Source: DUOA01 sp012839095
GTDB taxonomy: Bacteria; Bacillota; Clostridia; Caldicoprobacterales; DTU083
Length of the DNA: 64,000 nt
Direction of reading: 5' to 3'
Assembly: GCA_050951505.1 (NCBI GenBank)
Contig: JBMNJE010000002.1
Location: 124,001 to 188,000, forward strand
Of this stretch, positions 34,220 to 40,499 are shown piece by piece (within the stretch, counting starts at the first letter, position 1; each line of letters starts with the position of its first letter). The notes beneath the pieces were generated by a model, which searched no databases, was not told the origin of the DNA, and worked only from the letters and a program-made list of their open reading frames with translations. The position numbers and the translations under genes are program-made.

Positions 34220-34861
34220 GTGGAGTTACCGGCAACAAAAGACTATTACAGCAATTACGATGCAATACCGGATGAGCAGGTGGTGGAAGACGCCCGTATC
34301 GGCGATGAGCAGGCACTTGAGTATCTCATTCACAAATACCGCAATTTTGTGCGGGCTAAGGCACGATCCTATTTCCTTATCGGGGCAGACCGGGAAGACA
34401 TCGTCCAGGAAGGCATGATAGGCCTTTACAAAGCCATTCGCGATTTCCGGTCGGACAAGCTTTCCTCCTTCCGGGCCTTTGCCGAGCTTTGCATTACCAG
34501 GCAGATCATTACTGCCATTAAGACTGCCACCCGTCAGAAGCATATTCCGCTGAACTCCTATATTTCTCTTAACAAACCCATATATGATGAAGAATCCGAC
34601 CGCACATTGATGGATGTATTATCCGGCACCCGGATTTCCGATCCTGAGGAACTTATCATCAGCCAGGAGGACTTCAACAGCATCGAATGCAAAATCGGAG
34701 AGCTGCTCAGCGATCTGGAGTGGGAAGTTCTTACCTCCTATCTGCAGGGTAAGTCCTATCAGGAAATCGCCGCAGATCTGGATCGGCATGTCAAATCCAT
34801 TGACAATGCACTGCAGAGAGTGAAGCGTAAGCTGGAACGATACCTGAACGGCAAGGAATGA
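34220..34861 (+). CDS. sigH: RNA polymerase sporulation sigma factor SigH
   Basis: 213-residue sigma-70 family factor (sigma-30/H). Region 2 is in YLIHKYRNFVRAKARSYFLIGADREDIVQEGMIGLYKAIRDF, followed by LSSFRAFAELCITRQIITAIK. Region 4 HTH is in LEWEVLTSYLQGKSYQEIAADLDRHVKSIDNALQRVKRKL. GTG 34220 after GGGGGAG (6-bp spacing) gives an N-terminus like other SigH proteins. It directs early sporulation and stationary-phase genes, indicating an endospore former or recent descendant. Downstream lie tRNAs and tuf rather than the usual rpmG. Confidence 0.95.
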   Translation: MELPATKDYYSNYDAIPDEQVVEDARIGDEQALEYLIHKYRNFVRAKARSYFLIGADREDIVQEGMIGLYKAIRDFRSDKLSSFRAFAELCITRQIITAIKTATRQKHIPLNSYISLNKPIYDEESDRTLMDVLSGTRISDPEELIISQEDFNSIECKIGELLSDLEWEVLTSYLQGKSYQEIAADLDRHVKSIDNALQRVKRKLERYLNGKE

Positions 34862-34882
34862 CAGGCTGATTCCAGGTTACCG

Positions 34883-34911
34883 TTGACAAACGGTGCTTCG
34901 GAGATTAAAAT
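34883..34911 (+). promoter_or_regulatory. promoter for the tRNA-Gly/tRNA-Thr/tuf unit
   Basis: TTGACA (34883-34888), 17-bp spacer, TAAAAT (34906-34911), about 20 bp before the tRNA-Gly 5' end. Confidence 0.75.
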
Positions 34912-34931
34912 ATTATATGATTTTCAGATAT

Positions 34932-35005
34932 GCGGGTGTAGCTCAATGGTAGAGTTCCAGCTTCCCAAGCTGGCTGCGTGGGTTCGATTCCCATCACCCG
35001 CTCCA
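34932..35005 (+). tRNA. tRNA-Gly (anticodon CCC)
   Basis: 74-nt cloverleaf: acceptor GCGGGTG/CACCCGC, D arm with GTAGCTCAATGGTAGAG, anticodon stem CCAGC/GCTGG around TTCCCAA, T arm GGTTCGATTCC, and encoded CCA. Confidence 0.95.
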
Positions 35006-35052
35006 TAAAAGGGAAGTCAGAGGTCAGATTTCAGATATTCGACATCCAGTCG

Positions 35053-35128
35053 GCCCATGTAGCTCAGCAGGCAGAGCGCCGCCATGGTAAGGCGGAGGTC
35101 ACCGGTTCAATCCCGGTCGTGGGCTCCA
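35053..35128 (+). tRNA. tRNA-Thr (anticodon GGT)
   Basis: 76-nt cloverleaf: acceptor GCCCATG/CGTGGGC, anticodon stem CCGCC/GGCGG around ATGGTAA, T arm GGTTCAATCC, encoded CCA. It lies 47 bp after tRNA-Gly and 110 bp before tuf. Confidence 0.95.
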
Positions 35129-35238
35129 TACAAGAGACTTTGCTCCGGCTTCCGACAACTGGCATCCGACTTCCAAAAATGAGCCACCAGGAAGAGTTGT
35201 AATGAGAATCCATGGAAAAACAAAGGAGGAGAGCTTTC

Positions 35239-36450
35239 ATGGCAAAGGCAAAATTTGAAAGAACCAAGCCCCATGTCAACGTAGGAACCATAGGGCACGT
35301 TGACCACGGCAAGACCACACTGACGGCGGCAATAACCACCATCATGGCCCAGTTTGGCAGAGCCCAGGCCACCAAGTATGATGAGATTGACAAGGCGCCG
35401 GAAGAGAAGGAAAGAGGAATAACCATCAATACCTCCCACGTGGAGTATGAGACTGAGAACCGCCACTATGCGCACGTTGACTGTCCCGGACACGCCGACT
35501 ATGTAAAGAATATGATCACCGGTGCAGCGCAGATGGACGGAGCCATCCTGGTAGTATCCGCAGCAGACGGCCCCATGCCTCAGACCCGGGAGCATATCCT
35601 GCTGGCCCGTCAGGTAGGTGTACCCTACATTGTAGTATTCATGAACAAGACCGACATGGTAGACGACGAAGAACTGCTGGAACTGGTTGAGCTGGAAGTA
35701 AGAGAGCTTCTGAGCGAGTACGAGTTCCCCGGCGACGACATTCCGGTTATCAGAGGTTCAGCTCTTAAGGCACTGGAAGCATCCCAGAGCGGAGTTGATG
35801 TAGCTTCTGATCCCTGGTGCAAGCCCATCTTCGAGCTGATGGAAGCGGTAGATGCATACGTACCGACTCCTGAGCGCGATACCGATAAGCCCTTCCTGAT
35901 GCCCGTAGAGGACGTATTCTCCATAACCGGCCGCGGCACGGTTGCCACCGGCAGAGTAGAGAGAGGAACCGTCAAGGTATCAGACACAGTAGAGATAGTA
36001 GGACTTGCAGACGAGTCCAGAAGCACCGTAGTAACCGGTGTTGAGATGTTCCGGAAGATGCTGGATTCCGCAGTGGCCGGCGATAATATCGGTGCACTTC
36101 TCCGCGGCGTACAGAGGACTGAAATCGAGCGCGGCCAGGTATTGGCCAAGCCCGGCAGCATCAAGCCCCATACCCATTTCAGATCCGAGGTCTACGTACT
36201 GACCAAGGAAGAGGGCGGACGTCACACCCCCTTCTTCAACGGCTACAGACCCCAGTTTTACTTCCGTACAACGGACGTAACAGGCGTTATTGAGCTTCCT
36301 GAGGGAGTTGAGATGGTAATGCCCGGAGACAACATCCAGATGACCATCAAGCTTATCACCCCCATCGCCATTGAGGAAGGTCTGCGCTTCGCAATCCGTG
36401 AAGGCGGAAGAACAGTGGGGGCCGGTGTTGTTGCCTCTATTATAGAGTAA
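35239..36450 (+). CDS. tuf: elongation factor Tu, copy 1
   Basis: 403-residue GTPase delivering aminoacyl-tRNA to the ribosome. G1 is GHVDHGKTT, switch I RGITI, G3 DCPGHADY, G4 NKTD and G5 GSAL; beta-barrel domains 2 and 3 follow. ATG 35239 has AGGAGGA 9 bp upstream; an in-frame ATG at 35212 would add nine non-family residues. It is transcribed with tRNA-Gly and tRNA-Thr and ends at a strong terminator. The first ~1.1 kb appears identical to the second tuf at 51166; the protein differs only at the penultimate residue (Ile here, Val there). Confidence 0.98.
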   Translation: MAKAKFERTKPHVNVGTIGHVDHGKTTLTAAITTIMAQFGRAQATKYDEIDKAPEEKERGITINTSHVEYETENRHYAHVDCPGHADYVKNMITGAAQMDGAILVVSAADGPMPQTREHILLARQVGVPYIVVFMNKTDMVDDEELLELVELEVRELLSEYEFPGDDIPVIRGSALKALEASQSGVDVASDPWCKPIFELMEAVDAYVPTPERDTDKPFLMPVEDVFSITGRGTVATGRVERGTVKVSDTVEIVGLADESRSTVVTGVEMFRKMLDSAVAGDNIGALLRGVQRTEIERGQVLAKPGSIKPHTHFRSEVYVLTKEEGGRHTPFFNGYRPQFYFRTTDVTGVIELPEGVEMVMPGDNIQMTIKLITPIAIEEGLRFAIREGGRTVGAGVVASIIE

Positions 36451-36517
36451 GGCAGGATCCTTTTATCGCTTTAGAAAGCTGTTGATGTACCTATTGCTGA
36501 TTACTGAATGATTACTG

Positions 36518-36552
36518 AATAAGTAAGGGGGAATACCCCTTGCTTATTTTTT
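36518..36552 (+). terminator. Rho-independent terminator of tuf copy 1
   Basis: 13-bp stem AATAAGTAAGGGG / CCCCTTGCTTATT with one wobble pair, 5-base loop, then a T-tract. Confidence 0.95.
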
Positions 36553-36565
36553 GAAAACTGCCTTA

Positions 36566-36594
36566 TTGACACTGCTTTTATGGTATGATAAATT
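36566..36594 (+). promoter_or_regulatory. promoter of rpmG-secE-nusG
   Basis: TTGACA (36566-36571), 17-bp spacer, TAAATT (36589-36594), 91 bp ahead of rpmG. Confidence 0.65.
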
Positions 36595-36685
36595 ATATGA
36601 GTATGATCACTGTGATAATTTTGCCGGTTTGTGAGCCAATATCATATATCAGCATGTGATTTTCGGGCTAAGTGAGGTGGGAACA

Positions 36686-36835
36686 ATGAGAGTAAAGATT
36701 ACCCTGGCTTGTACTGATTGCAAGCAGCGTAATTATAATAGCATGAAAAACAGAAAGAATGATCCTGACAGACTTGAAATGAAAAAATACTGTAAATTCT
36801 GCAAGAGCCATACTCTCCACAGAGAAACAAGGTAA
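36686..36835 (+). CDS. rpmG: 50S ribosomal protein L33
   Basis: 49 residues starting MRVKITLACTDCKQRNYNS, with two CxxC pairs (CTDC and CKFC), the zinc-binding form of L33. GAGGTGGG precedes the ATG. Its place directly before secE-nusG is the standard Bacillota order. Confidence 0.96.
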   Translation: MRVKITLACTDCKQRNYNSMKNRKNDPDRLEMKKYCKFCKSHTLHRETR

Positions 36836-36867
36836 TTTCTGTGAGAACGGGATAAGGATGTGAAGAA

Positions 36868-37098
36868 ATGGCGAAGAAGAAGGAAGTCTCCAAAAAGCCG
36901 GTAGCTAAGGAAAAGAAAGGTTCTGGAATTAAAAAGTATTTTCGGAGCGTAGTTTCCGAAATGAAGAAGGTAACATGGCCAAGCCGCAAGGAACTGATTA
37001 ATTCCACTATTGTGGTACTGACCTTTATTCTGATCTTTTCTGTTATCGTAGGCATCATTGATTTTGGCCTGGGCACGCTTCTTGAATTGATTACGTAA
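36868..37098 (+). CDS. secE: preprotein translocase subunit SecE
   Basis: 76 residues: Lys-rich N-terminus, the conserved amphipathic KYFRSVVSEMKKVTWPSRKELINST and a single C-terminal membrane helix. Part of the SecYEG channel with SecY encoded at 62000. Located between rpmG and nusG as usual. Confidence 0.96.
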   Translation: MAKKKEVSKKPVAKEKKGSGIKKYFRSVVSEMKKVTWPSRKELINSTIVVLTFILIFSVIVGIIDFGLGTLLELIT

Positions 37099-37102
37099 GA
37101 GA

Positions 37103-37133
37103 AGGAGGGGGGGTCGAGGGATAGCCTGGACCC
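37103..37133 (+). promoter_or_regulatory. nusG translation-initiation hairpin candidate
   Basis: The only good SD (GGAGG, 37104-37108) is more than 30 nt from the nusG ATG. GGGTC (37111-37115) can pair with GACCC (37129-37133), which would bring the SD to within normal distance; G-U extension of the stem could instead mask the SD. Confidence 0.4.
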
Positions 37134-37142
37134 TTTTGGTTT

Positions 37143-37673
37143 ATGTCAGATAATGAAAATACACAGGGAAAATGGTATGTGATTCACACCTATTCCGGAT
37201 ATGAGAATAAGGTTAAGGCCAACATCGAAAAGATAGTTGAAAACCGCAACCTGCAGGATTTGATCTTCGAAATCAAAGTGCCCATGGAGGAACAGCTGGA
37301 GGAAAAGGACGGCCGCAGAAGAGCCGTCATGCGAAAGATCTACCCGGGTTATGTCATGGTCAAGATGATTATGACCGACGAATCCTGGTATGTCATACGA
37401 AATACCCGGGGCGTAACCGGTTTTGTCGGGCCGGGCTCCAAGCCCATTCCACTAACCGATGATGAAGTTCGCGCCATGGGTGTGGAGTTTATTCCGGTTA
37501 AACTGGATGCAGAAGTAGGAGACAATGTTCGGGTTATATCGGGTCCGCTGGAAAACTTTATCGGCTCCATAGAGGAGATTTATCCCGAAAAGCAGAAAGT
37601 CAGGGTTCTTGTTTCCATGTTTGGAAGGGATACCCCTGTTGAACTGGAATACCATCAAATTCAAAAGATATAG
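37143..37673 (+). CDS. nusG: transcription termination/antitermination factor NusG
   Basis: 176 residues. The NGN domain has KWYVIHTYSGYENKVKANIE, YPGYVMVKM and VRNTRGVTGFVGP-like segments, and a C-terminal KOW motif (GDNVRVISGPLENFIGSIEEI) ends the protein. It binds RNA polymerase and links it to NusE/S10 or Rho. ATG 37143 is the only start downstream of an in-frame stop at 37122, although it lacks a close SD. Precedes rplKA. Confidence 0.97.
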   Translation: MSDNENTQGKWYVIHTYSGYENKVKANIEKIVENRNLQDLIFEIKVPMEEQLEEKDGRRRAVMRKIYPGYVMVKMIMTDESWYVIRNTRGVTGFVGPGSKPIPLTDDEVRAMGVEFIPVKLDAEVGDNVRVISGPLENFIGSIEEIYPEKQKVRVLVSMFGRDTPVELEYHQIQKI

Positions 37674-37703
37674 CTTATGTGATCATGTGAGGAGGTGTAA
37701 AAA

Positions 37704-38129
37704 GTGGCAAAGAAAATTACCGGTTATGTCAAACTGCAGATACCTGCAGGCAAGGCAACACCTGCACCGCCGGTCGGTCCTGCCCTGGGGCAGCATGGAG
37801 TCAACATCATGGGCTTTTGCAAAGAGTTCAATGAAAGAACAGCCAAGCAGGCAGGGATGATTATTCCTGTTGTTATAACCGTTTACCAGGATCGCTCCTT
37901 TACATTCATAACCAAGACGCCGCCCGCTGCTGTTTTAATTAAGAAGGCAGTCGGACTTGACAAGGCATCTGACAAACCGAATGTGAATAAGGTAGCAAAG
38001 CTGACCAAAAAGCAGGTACAGGAAATAGCAGAAACCAAGATGCCCGATCTTAATGCAGCCAGTCTGGAAGCCGCTATGAGCATGGTGGCCGGAACAGCTC
38101 GCAGCATGGGTGTCACCGTAGAAGAGTAA
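37704..38129 (+). CDS. rplK: 50S ribosomal protein L11
   Basis: 141 residues from a GTG start after GGAGGTG. The KLQIPAGKATPAPPVGPALGQHGVNIMGFCKEFN N-terminal domain is followed by the C-terminal rRNA-binding domain ending in the TARSMGVTVE segment. Part of the GTPase-associated centre. Confidence 0.98.
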   Translation: MAKKITGYVKLQIPAGKATPAPPVGPALGQHGVNIMGFCKEFNERTAKQAGMIIPVVITVYQDRSFTFITKTPPAAVLIKKAVGLDKASDKPNVNKVAKLTKKQVQEIAETKMPDLNAASLEAAMSMVAGTARSMGVTVEE

Positions 38130-38154
38130 AAAGTTAAGCATTTAATTAAAAAAA

Positions 38155-38217
38155 GTGGCAGGAAACCTACCCTTAAGCCTGAAACCATGGCTTTGGAGGA
38201 AGGCCCGTTACGACCAC
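38155..38217 (+). promoter_or_regulatory. L1-binding ribosomal leader candidate
   Basis: GTGG (38155-38158) pairs with CCAC (38214-38217) around conserved-looking GGAAACCTACCC and an AAGCC/GGCTT hairpin, just before the rplA SD. Autoregulation by L1 through a mimic of its rRNA site is known for this intergenic position in bacteria. Confidence 0.45.
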
Positions 38218-38232
38218 AAGGAGGAATAAAAG

Positions 38233-38928
38233 ATGAAACGCGGTAAGAAATATTTGGAAAGTGCAAAGCTTGTTGACCGCAGCAAGCTCTATGATCCCGT
38301 AGAAGCGCTGGAACTGGTTCAGCAGATTTCAAAAGCCAAATTTGACGAAACCATTGAGCTTTCAGTTCGTCTGGGCGTGGATCCCAGGCACGCCGATCAG
38401 CAGGTCCGGGGAGCCGTTGTTTTACCTCATGGGACAGGTAAGACGGTAAAGGTACTGGTCTTTGCCAAAGGTGAAAAGGCCAGGGAAGCCGAAGAGGCCG
38501 GTGCTGACTTTGTAGGCGCCGAAGATATGATCGCAAAGATCCAGAATGAAAACTGGTTTGAATTTGATGTGTGTGTTGCCACTCCCGATATGATGGGTCT
38601 GGTAGGCCGGCTGGGACGCGTTTTAGGACCAAAGGGACTTATGCCCAATCCTAAATCCGGTACGGTGACCATGGATGTGGCCAGGGCTATTAAAGAGATC
38701 AAGGCCGGTAAAGTTGAGTACAGAGTGGACAGGTCTTCCATAATACATGTACCTATCGGCAAGAAATCTTTTGGCACCGATAAACTGTATGAAAATCTTC
38801 AGACCTTGATGGATGCGATTATCAAGGCAAAACCCGCTGCCGCCAAGGGAACCTATCTGCGAAGCGTGGTTATTTCAGCAACCATGAGTCCCGGTGTTAA
38901 GGTGAATGGAGCCAGATTCCAAAACTAA
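38233..38928 (+). CDS. rplA: 50S ribosomal protein L1
   Basis: 231 residues starting MKRGKKYLESAKLVDR. L1 signatures are KFDETIELSVRLGVDPRHADQQVRG and GLVGRLGRVLGPKGLMPNPKSGTVT. Builds the L1 stalk and can repress its own operon. AAGGAGG before the ATG. Confidence 0.98.
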   Translation: MKRGKKYLESAKLVDRSKLYDPVEALELVQQISKAKFDETIELSVRLGVDPRHADQQVRGAVVLPHGTGKTVKVLVFAKGEKAREAEEAGADFVGAEDMIAKIQNENWFEFDVCVATPDMMGLVGRLGRVLGPKGLMPNPKSGTVTMDVARAIKEIKAGKVEYRVDRSSIIHVPIGKKSFGTDKLYENLQTLMDAIIKAKPAAAKGTYLRSVVISATMSPGVKVNGARFQN

Positions 38929-38950
38929 GTTTCCGGAATCTGCCTGCTTC

Positions 38951-38979
38951 TTGACAACCTTGATAGATTGCATTATAAT
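38951..38979 (+). promoter_or_regulatory. rplJL promoter
   Basis: TTGACA (38951-38956), 17-bp spacer, TATAAT (38974-38979): a consensus sigma-A promoter just behind rplA. Confidence 0.9.
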
Positions 38980-38984
38980 GTCCT

Positions 38985-39089
38985 ATGATAATTGAATATA
39001 ATTGAAGCATGGTCTTATCGTAGACAGCAGGTGCTTTTCAGCTTAATCAACTGCCTGCCGAGGTAAGGGAATGTATTGAAAATATACTG
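38985..39089 (+). promoter_or_regulatory. ribosomal L10 leader
   Basis: Contains the conserved L10-leader core: GTAGACAGCAGGTGC, a GCTTAATC loop and CTGCCTGCCGAGGT, with GCAGG pairing to CCTGC. Binding of L10(L12)4 to this kink-turn-like RNA represses rplJL. An intrinsic terminator follows directly. Confidence 0.85.
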
Positions 39090-39120
39090 CCCTCTTGCCT
39101 TTTGGCAAGAGGGCCTTTTA
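39090..39120 (+). terminator. attenuator between the L10 leader and rplJ
   Basis: 10-bp stem CCCTCTTGCC / GGCAAGAGGG (39090-39099 / 39104-39113) with TTTT loop and CCTTTTAAT tail, 60 bp ahead of rplJ. Confidence 0.88.
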
Positions 39121-39182
39121 ATACGTCTTTCTTCGATAAGCAAGCGCCCCATGCTGTATTAAGAAAGGAGGTGCTGTGGATA

Positions 39183-39704
39183 GTGTCTGTCAGAGAACAA
39201 AAAGAACAAATCGTTGCGGAAATCAAGCAAAAGCTTTCCGAAAACAGCAGTGCAATCCTCATTGACTACAGGGGATTGACGGTAGCGGAAGTCACTGAGC
39301 TTAGAAAAGAATTCAGAGAAAATGATGTGGACTACAAGGTGTACAAGAACACCCTGACCGAACTTGCAGCCAAAGAGCTGGGTATGGACGACCTGATTCC
39401 CTTTCTGAAAGGTCCCACCGCCATTGCCTTCGGCGTCAAGGACCCGGTAGCTCCTGCCAAAATTCTTACCGAGGGTATGAAGAAACTGAAGAAGATGCAG
39501 TTTAAGGCAGGGGTAGTAGAAGGCAGGATTATCGACGTGGACGGCATCAAGGCACTGGCCGAGCTGCCATCCCGGGAAGAACTCATTGCCAAAATGCTGG
39601 GCAGCATGAATGCTCCCATTTCCGGGCTGGTCAACGTGCTGGGCGGTACCATGCGTTCACTGCTTTACGCATTGAATGCCGTGAAGGAAGCAAAAGAAGC
39701 TTAA
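39183..39704 (+). CDS. rplJ: 50S ribosomal protein L10
   Basis: 173 residues (VSVREQKEQIVAEIKQKL...). DYRGLTVAEVTELRKEFRE and KGPTAIAF are typical; the C-terminal helix binds L7/L12 dimers. GTG 39183 follows AAGGAGG (39165-39171) with 11-bp spacing. The open frame reaches back to 39102, but that segment is the attenuator hairpin. Confidence 0.96.
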   Translation: MSVREQKEQIVAEIKQKLSENSSAILIDYRGLTVAEVTELRKEFRENDVDYKVYKNTLTELAAKELGMDDLIPFLKGPTAIAFGVKDPVAPAKILTEGMKKLKKMQFKAGVVEGRIIDVDGIKALAELPSREELIAKMLGSMNAPISGLVNVLGGTMRSLLYALNAVKEAKEA

Positions 39705-39736
39705 AGAAAATAATTTGAAAACAGGAGGATATTAAA

Positions 39737-40111
39737 ATGAATAAACAAGAAATTTTGGATGCTATAAAAAATATGACCGTACTGGAGCTTGCCGAACTGG
39801 TTAAGGCTCTGGAAGAAGAATTCGGCGTAAGCGCCGCTGCTCCCGTAGCTGCTGTAGCAGCTCCTGCTGCCGGTGCCGCTGCTCCCGCTGAAGAGGAAAA
39901 GACCGAGTTCGACGCTGTTCTGACTGATGTAGGCTCACAGAAGATCAAAGTTATCAAGGTTGTCCGTGAGGTAACCGGTCTGGGTCTGAAGGAAGCCAAG
40001 GATTTGGTTGAAGCAGCTCCCAAGGCAGTTAAGGAAGGCCTTTCCAAGGAAGATGCCGAAGCTGTCAAGGCTAAATTTGATGAAGTAGGAGCAAAGATCG
40101 AAATCAAATAA
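39737..40111 (+). CDS. rplL: 50S ribosomal protein L7/L12
   Basis: 124 residues. N-terminal dimerisation helix (LELAELVKALEEEFGVS), Ala/Pro-rich hinge, and C-terminal factor-binding domain with KIKVIKVVREVTGLGLKEAKDLVEAAPK. Forms the flexible ribosomal stalk. Confidence 0.98.
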   Translation: MNKQEILDAIKNMTVLELAELVKALEEEFGVSAAAPVAAVAAPAAGAAAPAEEEKTEFDAVLTDVGSQKIKVIKVVREVTGLGLKEAKDLVEAAPKAVKEGLSKEDAEAVKAKFDEVGAKIEIK

Positions 40112-40128
40112 CTGAGATTATAAGAGAA

Positions 40129-40176
40129 AAAGCAATAAGGAGCTCTGCCCTGTAATGAGCTCCTTATTGCTTTGAT
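40129..40176 (+). terminator. strong hairpin between rplL and rpoB
   Basis: 17-bp perfect stem AAAGCAATAAGGAGCTC / GAGCTCCTTATTGCTTT (40129-40145 / 40157-40173). The T-tail is short, so it may be a partial terminator or processing site that lowers rpoBC relative to rplJL expression. Confidence 0.75.
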
Positions 40177-40241
40177 TTCCTTCTTATTAGTCAATACTCT
40201 GTAACCTGCGAGAGCAGGACTGAAAAAACACAAAATTATGA

Positions 40242-40270
40242 TTGACAATACTACCGTATTATGATAGTAT
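40242..40270 (+). promoter_or_regulatory. rpoB promoter with internal inverted repeat
   Basis: TTGACA (40242-40247), 17-bp spacer, TAGTAT (40265-40270). CAATACTA and TAGTATTG form an 8-bp inverted repeat (about 40246-40253 / 40265-40272) spanning the spacer and -10, positioned like an operator. Confidence 0.6.
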
Positions 40271-40331
40271 TGTAAATTGCATTAATGGTTCTTAAGACAA
40301 CCTATATTGCATATCTTTGCTTTTTTGCGTG

Positions 40332-40381
40332 TTCAGACTGAGTGGGTTGGCTTTTTGTGTCCAACTCTATTTTACACTGAA
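40332..40381 (+). promoter_or_regulatory. rpoB leader stem-loop
   Basis: TTCAG/CTGAA (40332-40336/40377-40381) encloses GTTGG/CCAAC (40346-40350/40361-40365) with a T-rich loop. It lies in the 388-bp rplL-rpoB gap, which otherwise holds the hairpin at 40129 and the promoter at 40242. A second TATAAT-like stretch occurs near 40405. Function unknown. Confidence 0.4.
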
Positions 40382-40499
40382 TAGGGTATAAAATGCAAGG
40401 GTATAATATATATTAATGCCCATTTATTCATACTTCAAAATCTCCATAGTAATTCGTGGATGTATTTGGCTTCAACTATACTTAAGGGGTGAGATGTAC

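Noticed and set aside
35625..36164. Open minus-strand frame of about 180 codons across tuf, repeated at 51552-52091
   Set aside because: It is antisense to tuf and appears twice only because tuf is duplicated; Ser/Thr-rich low-complexity translation and no RBS.
39102..39182. Extended N-terminus for L10
   Set aside because: The extension would translate the attenuator hairpin and SD; L10 length and SD support GTG 39183.
40416..40499. Extended N-terminus for RpoB
   Set aside because: No RBS before ATG 40416 and the extra 28 residues are not family-like; AAGGGGTGAG fits ATG 40500.
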